In this document: positions 24,603 through 35,620 of the stretch, piece after piece
Layout of the letters: each line of letters opens with the position of its first letter
Position numbering within the stretch: position 1 is the first letter of the stretch
Assembly: GCF_004216895.1 (NCBI RefSeq)
Contig: NZ_SGXE01000002.1
Span: forward strand, 124,001 to 188,000
Source: Aquimarina brevivitae
Lineage (GTDB): Bacteria > Bacteroidota > Bacteroidia > Flavobacteriales > Flavobacteriaceae
Reading direction: 5' to 3'
Length of the DNA: 64,000 nt
Program-made: the position numbers and the translations under genes
Notes under the pieces: model-generated
Databases searched by the model: none
What the model saw: the letters and a program-made list of their open reading frames with translations, nothing else
Told to the model about the DNA's origin: nothing

Positions 24603-25676
24603 TTAATCTAAGATATACATAAGTCTACCGTCCATATGATCTGCCACGTGTCCATAAGCAATCATGGATGCACCGATTGCCCAGTTTTTGTGGAGTTTAT
24701 ACCAAAACGAATAGCGCTGGTAGAGCCATTTTGGTTGAATGTTTTTCGGTCGGGTAACATAAATACCAAACTGTTGTAAAAAGTAGAAATTACCAAAATG
24801 AAAATGATGCCCTAGGTTTATAGCCGAGGAAAACGCAGAATCATCCACCTCAATGTTTTCGGCAATCTTTTTATCCGAGTAATCATACCAAAGTTCTACT
24901 CCAGCATTAATTCCATTAATACCCGATAATGGTTTTAATCCGCCTGCGGTGATTCCGATTAGTGGATGGTTGGTCGCTTCAGCCTCGCGATCCGAGGACC
25001 GCAAACTACCAAAAGCACCCATATAATAAGATAACGAAGGATTATAGAAACGTAGCGAGTCTGGCTTTTTTTGCAAGGGAGTATGATCGATGATTTTATC
25101 AATACCTACAGAAACAGTAGGGAAATTCATTCCTTTATTCGGTTGTTTTTGACCTCCATTAGAGATATGGTTATAGTTGGCTGATAGATTGATCGCGTAG
25201 TTGTCGGATAGTTGATAGTTTAGGTTTAGTGATAAACCCAAAAAGAAACTCAGGTGGGTACTAAACAATAAATTTTCAGGATTATTTTCCTCGTCATAGA
25301 TAGTGTCTAGATAGGTTGCCCCAATGGATCCGCGTAATGAAAACTTTAGCGGTCCTTTGTACGTAAAATAGGGTTCTACAAAATAGATCAAGTTATAGGA
25401 ACTGCCTAAAACATCAGGATTGGCATAGTTAAAATAAGCAAAAGAAAACCCAGATCGACCATAGCAATGACAGGTTTTCCAGGCGTTGTCACTGCTTCTT
25501 AGCTTGCTGTATTCCAGTTGAAGTCCGAAGGGGTTCGTTTGTGATATCGGTTTTAACTCACTAGAGTGCGCAATGATAAACCCATAATGCCCTTTAAGCC
25601 CATAATAGGTGGCCTTGTCTTGAGCATAGCTGTTAGCCAGGCCCAGGTAAAAAAGAAAGGCAATAAATTTTTTCAT
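24603..25676 (-). CDS. Acyloxyacyl hydrolase / lipid A deacylase (PagL-like)
   Basis: An outer-membrane beta-barrel protein of 357 residues with a signal peptide (AFLFYLGLANSYAQ). The PagL-type catalytic segment NHISNGGQKQPNKGMNFP carries the conserved His and Ser. PagL removes the 3-position acyl chain from lipid A. The start at the ATG of MKKFIAFL is preferred over an ATG five codons upstream because it gives a clean signal peptide. The chain is longer than classical PagL (about 185), with a second barrel-like half that resembles other Bacteroidota homologues. Confidence 0.78.
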   Translation of the reverse strand: MKKFIAFLFYLGLANSYAQDKATYYGLKGHYGFIIAHSSELKPISQTNPFGLQLEYSKLRSSDNAWKTCHCYGRSGFSFAYFNYANPDVLGSSYNLIYFVEPYFTYKGPLKFSLRGSIGATYLDTIYDEENNPENLLFSTHLSFFLGLSLNLNYQLSDNYAINLSANYNHISNGGQKQPNKGMNFPTVSVGIDKIIDHTPLQKKPDSLRFYNPSLSYYMGAFGSLRSSDREAEATNHPLIGITAGGLKPLSGINGINAGVELWYDYSDKKIAENIEVDDSAFSSAINLGHHFHFGNFYFLQQFGIYVTRPKNIQPKWLYQRYSFWYKLHKNWAIGASMIAYGHVADHMDGRLMYILD

Positions 25677-25794
25677 TGCTATTTTTAGCAAAAAGATACT
25701 TAAAAATTAGCAGTATAGAAAGTGCAGTTAGGTGAATCAATGTATAATTTAATTATCTTACTCAGATATTTTACACCTAGCAAATTAATTACTT

Positions 25795-26547
25795 TTGAAA
25801 CCACTACATACAATCGACGAAGTGCTTCAGGCACTACAACAAATTATTGACACTTCAATCAAAAATAAAGATCCTTTGGGGTACTTTGCCGTGCTGTACT
25901 ATAAAGTGACCCAAAAGGTAAAAGAAGGGATTCAACAAGAGTTTTTTGAAGATAACCCTAGAATGGAGCAATTGGATGTCATTTTTGCCAGCCGGTACAT
26001 TGATGCATACTATGCGTATCAATCCAATCAACCAACTACGGCATCCTGGCAATATGCTTTTAGTCTTGCCACACAGTTTTGGCCTACTGTTTTTCAGCAT
26101 CTGCTTATAGGAATGAATGCACATATTAACTTAGACCTGGGTATCGCTGCTGCTGAGGTTAGTAAAGGAGGTGATATTTCTAGTTTAAAAACAGATTTTG
26201 AAAGAATTAATCAAATACTATCTGATTTGGTATATGATGTTGAAGAGGATTTATCGAAAATTTGGCCGACCTTAAAAAAGATACTGACCCTTACTAAAGA
26301 TGTCGATAACTTCCTGGTAGATTTTAGTATGAAATTGGCTAGAGATGGCGCCTGGAAATTTGCAGAAACCTTATTTGCTACAGCAGAAGATCAAAAAGTA
26401 AATGTAATCAATCAGCGTGACATTAAAATTGCCAAAAAAGCCAAAATCATTACAGAACCTGGTTTTATAGCGAATTTTATTATGAAGATTATTAGATTAG
26501 GAGAATTAGGATCGGTGCCTCAAAAAATTGAAGATTTAAAAGAATAA
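25795..26547 (+). CDS. DUF5995 family protein (TTG start)
   Basis: A 250-residue soluble helical protein with TIDEVLQALQQIIDTSIK at the N-terminus, then GYFAVLYYKVT, HLLIGMNAHINLDLGIAAAE in the middle and ARDGAWKFAETL later. These match the DUF5995 family of Bacteroidota and Actinomycetota, whose function is unknown. The start is TTG: an in-frame TAA lies 9 bases upstream and no ATG precedes the conserved N-terminus. It is a single-gene unit between PagL (divergent) and the PAP2 gene (convergent). Confidence 0.72.
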   Translation: MKPLHTIDEVLQALQQIIDTSIKNKDPLGYFAVLYYKVTQKVKEGIQQEFFEDNPRMEQLDVIFASRYIDAYYAYQSNQPTTASWQYAFSLATQFWPTVFQHLLIGMNAHINLDLGIAAAEVSKGGDISSLKTDFERINQILSDLVYDVEEDLSKIWPTLKKILTLTKDVDNFLVDFSMKLARDGAWKFAETLFATAEDQKVNVINQRDIKIAKKAKIITEPGFIANFIMKIIRLGELGSVPQKIEDLKE

Positions 26548-26835
26548 GCCCGAAGCATAATATATATGAGTATTGACACTTCCACTGTTACCAGTCATAA
26601 TTCCCTTTTCTTATGTGCTCCCCTTTTCTGGTTGGCCCATGGCAATACAAGAGCAAGGTGTAGTACACTATGCTTCGGACTTATCGCTATACCTTTAGTT
26701 AGTTTGTCGATAAATGGTTTATCTAGGTTTATAGCACTGTACTAGTATTAGCTAGATATGTTATAAATATAATCAAGATAACAGTAGTCTTTCCAGTGAT
26801 ATTAACTGATTTTAAAAGGGAGATTAGCCCCATTT
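26548..26835. other. Spacer with a long-range inverted repeat
   Basis: This 288-base spacer between convergent genes has inverted arms CCGAAGCATA (26550-26559) and TATGCTTCGG (26669-26678) enclosing about 109 bases, which also hold the near-palindrome TTGGCCCATGGCAA. Transcribed, it could fold into a long stem; it has no coding potential that I recognise. Nothing is evident in 26700-26835. Confidence 0.4.
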
Positions 26836-27615
26836 TTAGAATAAACGTGTAAAATAAAACCCGAATCCTTCTTCACTAAATTGCGGAGCAAAGGCAAAAC
26901 CTTTTTCTTTTTTAAATGGATTCCATTTGATCAAGTTATCAAACTGGTAAACTAGTTTTGCAGATAGAATTCCGATACCGGCGCCAACCAATACATCAGA
27001 TAAATAGTGGGCGTTGTTTAGCATGCGCAGTGTTCCGGTAGCAGCAGCGAACAAGTAACCACTGTTGGCTAGAAGAGGGTTACTACCCTTAAACTCTTCG
27101 TACAACACTGTTGCCGTTGCAAATGCGGTTGTAGTATGGCCAGAGGGAAAAGAATTGGCATTAGTACCACCACCAGGGCGTAATTTATAAACTTCTTTTT
27201 TCAATAATGTACTGGTGATATTAGCAATAGCTAATGAAAGCGCCATATTTTTAGTTTGGTCGAACCAATGATTTTTAGCTTTGGCACCAAGCATATCCGC
27301 GGTGTACATTTGTACAATTGGAGCATATCTAAAGTAGTCATCTACGGTAGTATAAAAATCATTACCAACTGAGTTGCGCACATCACTTTGTAAAGCTTTT
27401 TCAAAATCTGATGTAGATAATAATACACCAGAGGTAATTAAGGCAACAGGAATTAATCGTTGCACAAGGGATGGCTTTTCTACATTGAAATCATTTTGTA
27501 CGGACTTGAAATTTATGTTTTTGGAAAACTCAGGATGTTCTTCGGTGTTTTCGATTTGACAATAGGCAAAATTAAAATTGGTGATCAAAAGTAATACTAA
27601 GCATAGGTTTTTCAT
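26836..27615 (-). CDS. PAP2-family phosphatase
   Basis: A 259-residue exported or membrane-associated phosphatase with a signal peptide (LCLVLLLITNFNFAYCQ). The three PAP2 motifs are present: KLRPGGG, PSGHTTTAFA and NAHYLSDVLVGAGIG, which carry the Arg, His and His-Asp catalytic residues. Members dephosphorylate lipid phosphates such as undecaprenyl pyrophosphate or phosphatidate. The start at 27615 was chosen because the 17-codon upstream extension has no signal character. Confidence 0.85.
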   Translation of the reverse strand: MKNLCLVLLLITNFNFAYCQIENTEEHPEFSKNINFKSVQNDFNVEKPSLVQRLIPVALITSGVLLSTSDFEKALQSDVRNSVGNDFYTTVDDYFRYAPIVQMYTADMLGAKAKNHWFDQTKNMALSLAIANITSTLLKKEVYKLRPGGGTNANSFPSGHTTTAFATATVLYEEFKGSNPLLANSGYLFAAATGTLRMLNNAHYLSDVLVGAGIGILSAKLVYQFDNLIKWNPFKKEKGFAFAPQFSEEGFGFYFTRLF

Positions 27616-27861
27616 AGCTATAGGGATAATTAGATTTAGGGAGATACAATATACATGTTTTTTCATAATAAAATCATAAAAATAGATTATTTGTGTATTT
27701 TAACGTTGTTAAATGTTTTTAAACGAATATAGTAACTAATTTTATTTCGAAAAACATGTATTTTTGTAGGAATTTATGGAACGCTTTTGTAGCTATTGGA
27801 TTACATAATGGGACAAAAACAAATTAATACGATATGCTGTTATTATTACTTTAAAAAGGCC

Positions 27862-27869
27862 TATATTTG
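27862..27869 (+). promoter_or_regulatory. -7 promoter element of guaB
   Basis: TATATTTG at 27862-27869, 23 bases before the guaB start. The -33 region is poor. Confidence 0.5.
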
Positions 27870-27880
27870 CACGCAATTAA

Positions 27881-29368
<1,488 letters not shown>

Positions 29369-29369
29369 T

Positions 29370-30494
29370 ATGAAGTTTACGATGCAAAAACGAGTAATAT
29401 TCAAAAAACTAAAGGCTGTGTCTTTAGTTTTTTTGTTTATAGCGCTATTTTGTGTTTGTTGTAAAAGGGAGCAGCAAAGTGCTCCATTAGCGATAAAAGA
29501 TATACAAGGGGAGTGGTTGCGGGCTGCGTGGGAATTCGATGAGAATTTTTACAAACCTTCGATTGCTATAATGGAGTTTACAGAAGATTCTTGCTTTATC
29601 AAGAATGTTAAGGATTCCGTTGTATCAGTTCATCCGTTTACTGTTGATAAAGATTCTGTTCATTTTGGGGATTGGACGTTTTCCAGGGATAAATTTAAAC
29701 TCAGGCAGAATGCATTATACCTAGATAGATTAATTGCTGGTAGACCAAAAAATGTAAAGTTAAATGTAGATCATAAAGAAATAGAAACAATCTTAAAGTC
29801 GTCAGATTGGAAGGATTCTTCTGCTACGTATCGTTTTACAGATAACCAGAAGATTTTAGTTGCAAAAAATGGAGGTGAAGGATTTTTACAGTATTGTTAT
29901 GATATTTTAGAATATCAGGATAAGTTTTTTTTAAGTAAAAAGGGAAACCAGCTGGACTGTAATAGGGATTATCAATTTTTAGAACAAATCATAGCAATTA
30001 AAGAAAGCCAAATAGAAACTTATGGTTTTGCTAACGGAGAATTTAAAACCAGGGTGTACTCCAAAAAATTAAAAGAAGAAACCCTCTTTAATAAACCAAC
30101 GAATTTTCAGCTTTGTAATCCATACCTAAATAAAAACTTTCCTTTGGATAGGTATTATTATAAGGGTACAGAATTTAAGGGAGGGCTGTACCATATTCGC
30201 AAAATTGTAGCAGAACAGTATAAAGCACCATCCAACAGTAAAGAATCCGGAATCGTACAGGTAAGGTTTGTGGTGAATTGTGAAGGTAAAGCAGGGTTAT
30301 TTGAAAATCAGGCTTTTGATTTTGATTATAAGTTAAAAGAATTTTCCGATTCAATTGTGAGTCAAATAGTTACTATTGTAAAGTCACTTCAAGATTGGAA
30401 CCCTGGTAGAAATAAAAAAGGAGAGGTTATTGACACCTATAAGTATTTAAATTTTAGAATTGAGCATGGAAAAATTACACGCATATATCCTTAG
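29370..30494 (+). CDS. Lipoprotein with TonB-C-like terminal domain
   Basis: A protein of 374 residues with a lipoprotein signal (VSLVFLFIALFCVCCK). The middle contains a lipocalin-like beta region (IQGEWLRAAWEF...). The last 100 residues (GIVQVRFVVNCEGKAGLFENQAF, then SLQDWNPGRNKKGEVIDTYKYLNFRIEHG) resemble the C-terminal domain of TonB-type energy transducers. No transmembrane TonB architecture is present, so it is not a functional TonB. ATG at 29370 directly follows the guaB stop; an ATG four codons later is an alternative. It overlaps the next gene. Confidence 0.65.
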   Translation: MKFTMQKRVIFKKLKAVSLVFLFIALFCVCCKREQQSAPLAIKDIQGEWLRAAWEFDENFYKPSIAIMEFTEDSCFIKNVKDSVVSVHPFTVDKDSVHFGDWTFSRDKFKLRQNALYLDRLIAGRPKNVKLNVDHKEIETILKSSDWKDSSATYRFTDNQKILVAKNGGEGFLQYCYDILEYQDKFFLSKKGNQLDCNRDYQFLEQIIAIKESQIETYGFANGEFKTRVYSKKLKEETLFNKPTNFQLCNPYLNKNFPLDRYYYKGTEFKGGLYHIRKIVAEQYKAPSNSKESGIVQVRFVVNCEGKAGLFENQAFDFDYKLKEFSDSIVSQIVTIVKSLQDWNPGRNKKGEVIDTYKYLNFRIEHGKITRIYP

Positions 30495-31293
30495 TTTGCT
30501 GCTGATATCTATCTTGACTTCTTGCAATACAAATAAAAATCCTTTTCAGGATCTGTCGGCAGATGAGAAAACTCAGAAAATTAAATCGTTCGAGTATGCA
30601 AAAGCAACCTACTTTCAAGGGAGTCTGAGAAGGCAAAAATACTTTGATTCGCTCATACAATTGAATCCATCAAACCACGAATACTATAAGGCTAAATCTA
30701 TGTCACATAGTAAAATAGGAGATTATCATCTTGCATTTCCTTTACTGCAAGAAGCAATGAAGTTAAATCCTAAAGAAACGTTGTATTACACTTCTTGGCT
30801 CATGTCTGATTTATATAAGGACTACGATAGAGCACTTAGTTATTTAAATCAATATGATGCATATACTCCAGGTAAAACAGATTACGCCTGGGGAGAAAAT
30901 GTAAATTTCTTAAAAGGAGAGGTGTTACAGGCTTTAGGAAGACATGAGGAAGCGATTGAAGAATTTACAAAAGCAATTGAAGTAGAAGGAGATTTTATAG
31001 ATTACGCAGCATTTGTGTATCGAGGAATAAGTTATGATTACCTCGGTCAATTTGAAAAAGCGTTACAGGATTACGATAGTACGCTCCAAATTTATGATAA
31101 GTCTTCTATGGCGTATTATTACAGGGCATTAACCCTCGTGAAACTAAACAAAAAAGAAGAAGCTGTAAAAAATCTTAACAAGGCTCTTGACTTAATAAAG
31201 TTAGGCTATAAAAAATCTGATCCCTACAAAGAAGTTTATAATGAAATATATCAGATGCAGGTTGTAGATAAGTTAGCAGAATTACAACGCTAA
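30466..31293 (+). CDS. TPR lipoprotein
   Basis: A 275-residue lipoprotein (LLLISILTSCNTNKN) with about five TPR units. Examples are HLAFPLLQEAMKLNPKETLYY, ALGRHEEAIEEFTKAIEVEG, YLGQFEKALQDYDSTLQIYD and KLNKKEEAVKNLNKALDLI. TPRs bind peptides or proteins. The start at 30466 overlaps the previous gene by 29 bases, so the pair is co-translated. A strong terminator follows at once. The partner is unknown. Confidence 0.78.
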   Translation: MEKLHAYILSLLLISILTSCNTNKNPFQDLSADEKTQKIKSFEYAKATYFQGSLRRQKYFDSLIQLNPSNHEYYKAKSMSHSKIGDYHLAFPLLQEAMKLNPKETLYYTSWLMSDLYKDYDRALSYLNQYDAYTPGKTDYAWGENVNFLKGEVLQALGRHEEAIEEFTKAIEVEGDFIDYAAFVYRGISYDYLGQFEKALQDYDSTLQIYDKSSMAYYYRALTLVKLNKKEEAVKNLNKALDLIKLGYKKSDPYKEVYNEIYQMQVVDKLAELQR

Positions 31294-31300
31294 TTAAACA

Positions 31301-31329
31301 AAAAGACGCGCATTTGCGCGTCTTTTTTT
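31301..31329 (+). terminator. Rho-independent terminator after the TPR lipoprotein
   Basis: AAAAGACGCGC / GCGCGTCTTTT stem with a 4-base loop (ATTT), followed by a run of T residues, 8 bases downstream of the stop codon. Confidence 0.9.
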
Positions 31330-31351
31330 AGTTAGAATAAAACTAACTAAT

Positions 31352-31867
31352 TTAATTTTTGGTTTCTAAACTGATACCCAGTTTAGTAGCTACCTTTTTA
31401 GTGAGATCATAATTAGGGTCGATATAGGCTAGTCCACTAGAGGTTATGGTAAATACCTGAGTATATTTTTCTGCCTTAGCGACTTCTTCTAATGCTTTTC
31501 CTATTTTTTGGTACAACGGTTGTAAAAGACGATTCTCTTCGATTTGTACTAATTGTGCCCCATTTTGTCTAAACTTTGTGATTTCATTTTCAAGTTTGAT
31601 AATTTCATCTTGCTTAGTTTTTTTCATAGGATCCGTAAAAGTAGCTTCCTTTTCTTGATACGCTTTTACTTTTACCTGGTACGTATCTAGCTTCTCTTTT
31701 AGCTCAAGTTCTAACTTTTTGTTGTAGGCTTTTAGATCCTCTTGTACCTTTGCTAGTTCAGGCATTTGAGATAAAATGAATTCACTATCTATAGTGCCGG
31801 TCTTAGTTTGAGCTTGTGCCGAAAAACTGATAACAAGGGTTAAAAGAAATACTATGAATTTTTTCAT
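31352..31867 (-). CDS. OmpH/Skp-family periplasmic chaperone
   Basis: A 171-residue secreted protein with a signal peptide (VFLLTLVISFSAQAQ) and the usual OmpH/Skp build: N-terminal strand (TGTIDSEFILSQMPEL), a long charged coiled coil (LEKLKEKLDTYQVKVKAYQE-type region, about 45-110), and a C-terminal strand with IDPNYDLT. Skp holds unfolded outer-membrane proteins in the periplasm. The start at 31867 was chosen for the signal peptide. TATATTTG on the minus strand at 31908-31901 is a likely -7 box. Confidence 0.85.
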   Translation of the reverse strand: MKKFIVFLLTLVISFSAQAQTKTGTIDSEFILSQMPELAKVQEDLKAYNKKLELELKEKLDTYQVKVKAYQEKEATFTDPMKKTKQDEIIKLENEITKFRQNGAQLVQIEENRLLQPLYQKIGKALEEVAKAEKYTQVFTITSSGLAYIDPNYDLTKKVATKLGISLETKN

Positions 31868-31954
31868 ATACATATTGATTTTCTGATTTTTAATTTTTTG
31901 CAAATATAAAAGGTGAGAATCAATATATGTGCCAGCCTGCTACTTTTTTAAAAA

Positions 31955-32197
31955 TTATTCGGTATACAGTTGTCCTCGATGTGGTTTAAGATCGTCTCGC
32001 ACCTTTTTCATCACACGCTCAGGGACAGCGATGAAAGCAATACTATGTAAGTCGTGTAGTGAAGTTTGACCAATTTTAAAATAGGGGATAGTTTCTTGCA
32101 GTGCATAATCTTTGAGGTGAATTGCATGGTGTTCTGCAGTTTTATGGGCATTGGGCCCTTTGAAATCCCAAATTAGTTTAAGTTTTCGCTCTTCCAT
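31955..32197 (-). CDS. Conserved hypothetical 80-residue protein
   Basis: A short soluble protein (EERKLKLIWDFKGPNAHKTAEH, HLKDYALQ, ending HRGQLYTE). It has three His-containing turns but no motif I recognise. It is linked tightly (8 bases) to the SRPBCC-like gene upstream on the minus strand, so the two are likely co-expressed. Function unknown. Confidence 0.6.
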   Translation of the reverse strand: MEERKLKLIWDFKGPNAHKTAEHHAIHLKDYALQETIPYFKIGQTSLHDLHSIAFIAVPERVMKKVRDDLKPHRGQLYTE

Positions 32198-32205
32198 AGG
32201 CTGCT

Positions 32206-32658
32206 TTAGTTATCCAGAACACTTTTTCCCTCTTCGGCAAAGGCTTTAAAATTCTTCATAAATAGTATCGTTTGTTTCTTAAACGCTTTAGACATTAAAA
32301 AGCCCACAAATTTCATAAAACCAGAGAATTTAAATTCATTTTTAGAAATCCAGGTGGTGGTTTCTGCAGTAGTGGCTTCAAAATAGTTCTGCTGAATGTT
32401 ATATACGTTTTTAGTGTCAAAAGTAAGATGAATGGCTTCCGGAAGATTTTTAAAGGTTATGGTTTCAATCATTTCTAATTGCTGCTTTCCCATAGCATAT
32501 CTTAACTTGGTCACCGCTCCCACTTCACCTTTGGTGCCACTGATATGTTCCTGACTCACTAATCCCTTTTGCCAGTGCTCTAAATTATTTTCATTATCAA
32601 ACTTGGCAATAACCTCATTTCTGGGCATGGCTAAGGTGATTTTAATGGTGTATTTCAT
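32206..32658 (-). CDS. SRPBCC-family protein
   Basis: A 150-residue START/SRPBCC-fold protein (Polyketide_cyc2-like). The N-terminus TIKITLAMPRNEVIAKFDNENNLEHW and the central strand pattern (KLRYAMGKQQLEMIETITF) are typical, as is the C-terminal helix with MKNFKAFAEE. The fold binds hydrophobic ligands or lipids; the specific ligand cannot be said. It is followed after 8 bases by a small hypothetical gene. Confidence 0.75.
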   Translation of the reverse strand: MKYTIKITLAMPRNEVIAKFDNENNLEHWQKGLVSQEHISGTKGEVGAVTKLRYAMGKQQLEMIETITFKNLPEAIHLTFDTKNVYNIQQNYFEATTAETTTWISKNEFKFSGFMKFVGFLMSKAFKKQTILFMKNFKAFAEEGKSVLDN

Positions 32659-32755
32659 GTTGCATTGAATTTCTTGCTTTTGGACAAGATACTTCGTTTT
32701 AAATTATTTTTAAAATAGAATACTATCTTAGTTTTAGGTTTCGTTACTATAACTA

Positions 32756-32785
32756 TTGTTTAACGTATATTAATTGTTATTTTTG
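32756..32785 (+). promoter_or_regulatory. Promoter of the parvulin-SurA-MoxR operon
   Basis: TTG at 32756-32758, 19 bases, TATTTTTG at 32778-32785, 32 bases before the first gene. It is a full consensus match. Confidence 0.75.
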
Positions 32786-32816
32786 TCCGATTCAGGATTT
32801 TTACGAGGATCTTATT

Positions 32817-34772
32817 ATGCATAAATCTTTTTATTTACTTTTTGTAGGGCTTATCATTTGTACCAGTCTTTGGTCTCAGTCAAATGAAGAAAATTTATTG
32901 TCTGTAAATAATACACCAGTATCTGTAGCGGAATTTAAAAAAGTGTATTTAAAGAATATAGATTTAGTAAAAGATGAATCTCAAAAAGATATTGATGAAT
33001 ACCTGAATCTCTTTATTAATTACAAGCTGAAAATAGAAGAAGCAAAGGCACTGGGGTTTGATAAAAAACCTACATACCAAAAGGAATTAGAAGGTTATAA
33101 AAAGCAATTGGCCTCTGGATACCTCACCGATACCAAAGCAACGGAAGAACTGGTAAAGGAAGCTTACGAAAGAACTTTAAAGCGCGTTAATGCCAGTCAT
33201 ATTTTGATCCGTTTAGCATCAGATGCCACCCCACAGGATACCCTAGAAGCTTATAACCGAATCGCAATGATACGCGATAAAATAGTTACGGAGAAAAAAG
33301 ATTTTAATACACTGGCTAAACAGTATAGTGAGGACCCATCGGCAAAACAAAATGGAGGTAATTTAGGCTGGTTTTCTGCATTTAGCATGGTGTATGATTT
33401 TGAAAACGCGGCTTTTACCACCAAGGTAGGTGAAGTATCAGCACCGTTTAGAACACAGTTTGGTTACCATATTCTTAAAGTAAATGCAAAGGAGGATAAA
33501 CAAGGCGAGGTTAGCGTAGCTCATATAATGATCGCGGATGAAAACGGTACTAAAAAAGAAGAAGCACTTGCGCAAATCCAAAAGATAGAAGCGCAATTAA
33601 AAAACGGAGCTCCCTTTGATACCCTAGCCAAAGAGTTTAGCGATGATAAAAACACGGCTAAAAACGGAGGTAGAATTAACCGATTTGCCAAAGGTGAATT
33701 AAATTCGGAAATATTTGAAAATGCAGCTTTTGCTTTGCAAGAACCTGGAGAAATTTCGGCTCCGGTTAAAACACAATATGGCTGGCATATCATAAAACTA
33801 CTTCAAAAGCACCCAATCGAAACCTTTGAAGCACTTAAGCCTGAATTGACAAAAAAAGTTACCAGAGATGTACGGTCTAAAAAGATTACGGAATCGTTCA
33901 TCAACAGCTTAAAGGAAAAATATAATATCCAAGAAGATCAAAGCGTGGTTGCTTACTTTGTTTCCGAATTAGAAATTGGTAAATCGTTGGAAGCTTTACT
34001 AGCTAATGAAAAAGAAATGAATCAGCCCCTATTTAATATTAAGGATACTACGATAAGTTATGGTGATTTTGCAGAATACATTAAACCTAGACAAGTAAGG
34101 TTGACAAAAGCTAAAGACAAAGATAACTTCATCACTTCCTTGTATGATAATTTTTTTTCCAGTACCCTATTAACCTATTATAAAGACAATCTCGAAAGGG
34201 ATAACCAAGAGTTTGCCTCAGTACTCAAGGAGTATAAGGAGGGATTACTACTTTTTGACTTAATGGAATTTAAAGTTTGGGGTGCGGCAAAGGAGGATAC
34301 TACAGCCTTACAAAACTATTATAAGGCCAACCCATCAAAGTATACCAAGCCAATAACATATAGTGTTGTTAAGGCATCTTCTAACAATCGGGCTAAAATT
34401 GATGCCCTTGTCATTGCCTTAAATGCTGATAAACAGTTTGAGGAGCTAAAATCGTCTTTTAGTGATAATAAGAACGAAAGCGTTCTGATCTCTAAAGTTG
34501 AACTAGAGGAGGAGGATGCAAGTTTAGCTCATCTTAAAACTAAGAAAAAGGGAGTTTACGATATCTCAACCGATGATGGCTATCATACTTTGGTGTATAT
34601 TGAAAATATAATTCCAGAGCGGGTTCAACCTTTTGATAAGGTTAAAGGAGCAGTGATTAACGATTATCAAGAGTATATTGAAGGTCAATGGCTGCAAGAG
34701 TTAAGAGATAAATACACTGTTGAGGTAAACAAAAAGGTGTTAAAAGGGGTAAAAAAAGAATTAAATCAATAA
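32817..34772 (+). CDS. Peptidylprolyl isomerase with two parvulin domains
   Basis: A 651-residue exported PpiC-type foldase (signal ending SLWSQ). A helical N-terminal chaperone segment (about 25-120) is followed by two parvulin domains: one about 122-225 (VNASHILIRL, AKQYSEDPSAKQNGGNLGWF, FGYHILKV) and one about 228-330 (SVAHIMI, FSDDKNTAKNGGRINRF, YGWHIIKL). A long C-terminal region carries another parvulin-like but degenerate part. It probably folds outer-membrane or secreted proteins. Its stop overlaps the next start (TAATG). Confidence 0.85.
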   Translation: MHKSFYLLFVGLIICTSLWSQSNEENLLSVNNTPVSVAEFKKVYLKNIDLVKDESQKDIDEYLNLFINYKLKIEEAKALGFDKKPTYQKELEGYKKQLASGYLTDTKATEELVKEAYERTLKRVNASHILIRLASDATPQDTLEAYNRIAMIRDKIVTEKKDFNTLAKQYSEDPSAKQNGGNLGWFSAFSMVYDFENAAFTTKVGEVSAPFRTQFGYHILKVNAKEDKQGEVSVAHIMIADENGTKKEEALAQIQKIEAQLKNGAPFDTLAKEFSDDKNTAKNGGRINRFAKGELNSEIFENAAFALQEPGEISAPVKTQYGWHIIKLLQKHPIETFEALKPELTKKVTRDVRSKKITESFINSLKEKYNIQEDQSVVAYFVSELEIGKSLEALLANEKEMNQPLFNIKDTTISYGDFAEYIKPRQVRLTKAKDKDNFITSLYDNFFSSTLLTYYKDNLERDNQEFASVLKEYKEGLLLFDLMEFKVWGAAKEDTTALQNYYKANPSKYTKPITYSVVKASSNNRAKIDALVIALNADKQFEELKSSFSDNKNESVLISKVELEEEDASLAHLKTKKKGVYDISTDDGYHTLVYIENIIPERVQPFDKVKGAVINDYQEYIEGQWLQELRDKYTVEVNKKVLKGVKKELNQ

Positions 34773-35620
34773 TGCGTTACTTAATTATAATTATAAGTGT
34801 TACACTGGTTCTTTCTTGCGATAAGTTCACCAAAGAATTAGAATTGGAAGCTGTTGCAAGGGTTAATGACAGTTATTTATATAAAAAGGATCTCAAAAAT
34901 GTGGTGCCTGCTGATGTAAAAAAGGAAGATAGTATTGTTTTGGTTAAAAATTTCATCAATCAATGGGCTACCGAACAACTCTTTATCGATCAGGCAAAAC
35001 GAAATTTAACAGAAAAAGAGCAAAATGACTTTGATGCCTTGGTTAATGATTATAGAAACACGTTGTATATCAATGCATATAAAGATGCGGTGATGACGCA
35101 ATCCCTTAATCTCGAAGTGTCTGAAGCAGAGATGAAGACCTTTTATGAAGAAAATATTGAGAATTTTAATCTAAAAGAAGAATTAGTTCAATTACGCTAC
35201 TTACATTTGCCGCCAGATTATGGTAATATTGTTGCAACGCAATCTCAATTAAATCGTTATAATGATACAGATAAAGAGACATTGCAAAGCAATACCGTGG
35301 ACTTTATTTCATATTCGTTCAATGATTCCCTGTGGATTTCTTTAGATCAGGTAATTAGTAAAATCCCGATTTTGAAGAATAAAGAACGAAAAGATCTATT
35401 AAAAGAAGGTAAATTTAACCAGTTGCGAGATTCAACAGGTGTTTATATGGTTAAGATAGAGCGTGTACTGCAAATGAATGAACCCGCGCCTTTAGAGTAT
35501 ATTAAACCGACAATCAGTCAAATTATACTTAACCAACGAAAAAGAGAATTGATAAAAAAATTAGAAAAGGATATAACAAAAGATGCAATTAAAAATAAAC
35601 AGTTTGAAGTCTATGAGTAA
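34772..35620 (+). CDS. SurA-N-like lipoprotein without clear parvulin domain
   Basis: A 282-residue lipoprotein (SVTLVLSCDKF, Cys16) that looks like the chaperone half of SurA: the helical region VNDSYLYKKDLKNVVP, NFINQWATEQLFIDQA and NLEVSEAEMKTFYEENIENF is typical, but no HxxxR/GG parvulin core is found. Related genes are usually annotated as peptidylprolyl isomerases by neighbourhood. It is coupled at both ends (1-base overlap upstream, 38-base overlap downstream). Confidence 0.65.
   Translation: MRYLIIIISVTLVLSCDKFTKELELEAVARVNDSYLYKKDLKNVVPADVKKEDSIVLVKNFINQWATEQLFIDQAKRNLTEKEQNDFDALVNDYRNTLYINAYKDAVMTQSLNLEVSEAEMKTFYEENIENFNLKEELVQLRYLHLPPDYGNIVATQSQLNRYNDTDKETLQSNTVDFISYSFNDSLWISLDQVISKIPILKNKERKDLLKEGKFNQLRDSTGVYMVKIERVLQMNEPAPLEYIKPTISQIILNQRKRELIKKLEKDITKDAIKNKQFEVYE

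Noticed and set aside
25790..25797. TACTTTTG, a perfect TAnnTTTG match, at the DUF5995 gene
   Set aside because: It overlaps the TTG start codon itself, so the transcript would begin inside the gene; most likely chance.
29370..30494. Functional TonB energy transducer
   Set aside because: Only the C-terminal domain is TonB-like; the protein is a lipoprotein without the cytoplasmic anchor and Pro-rich spacer.
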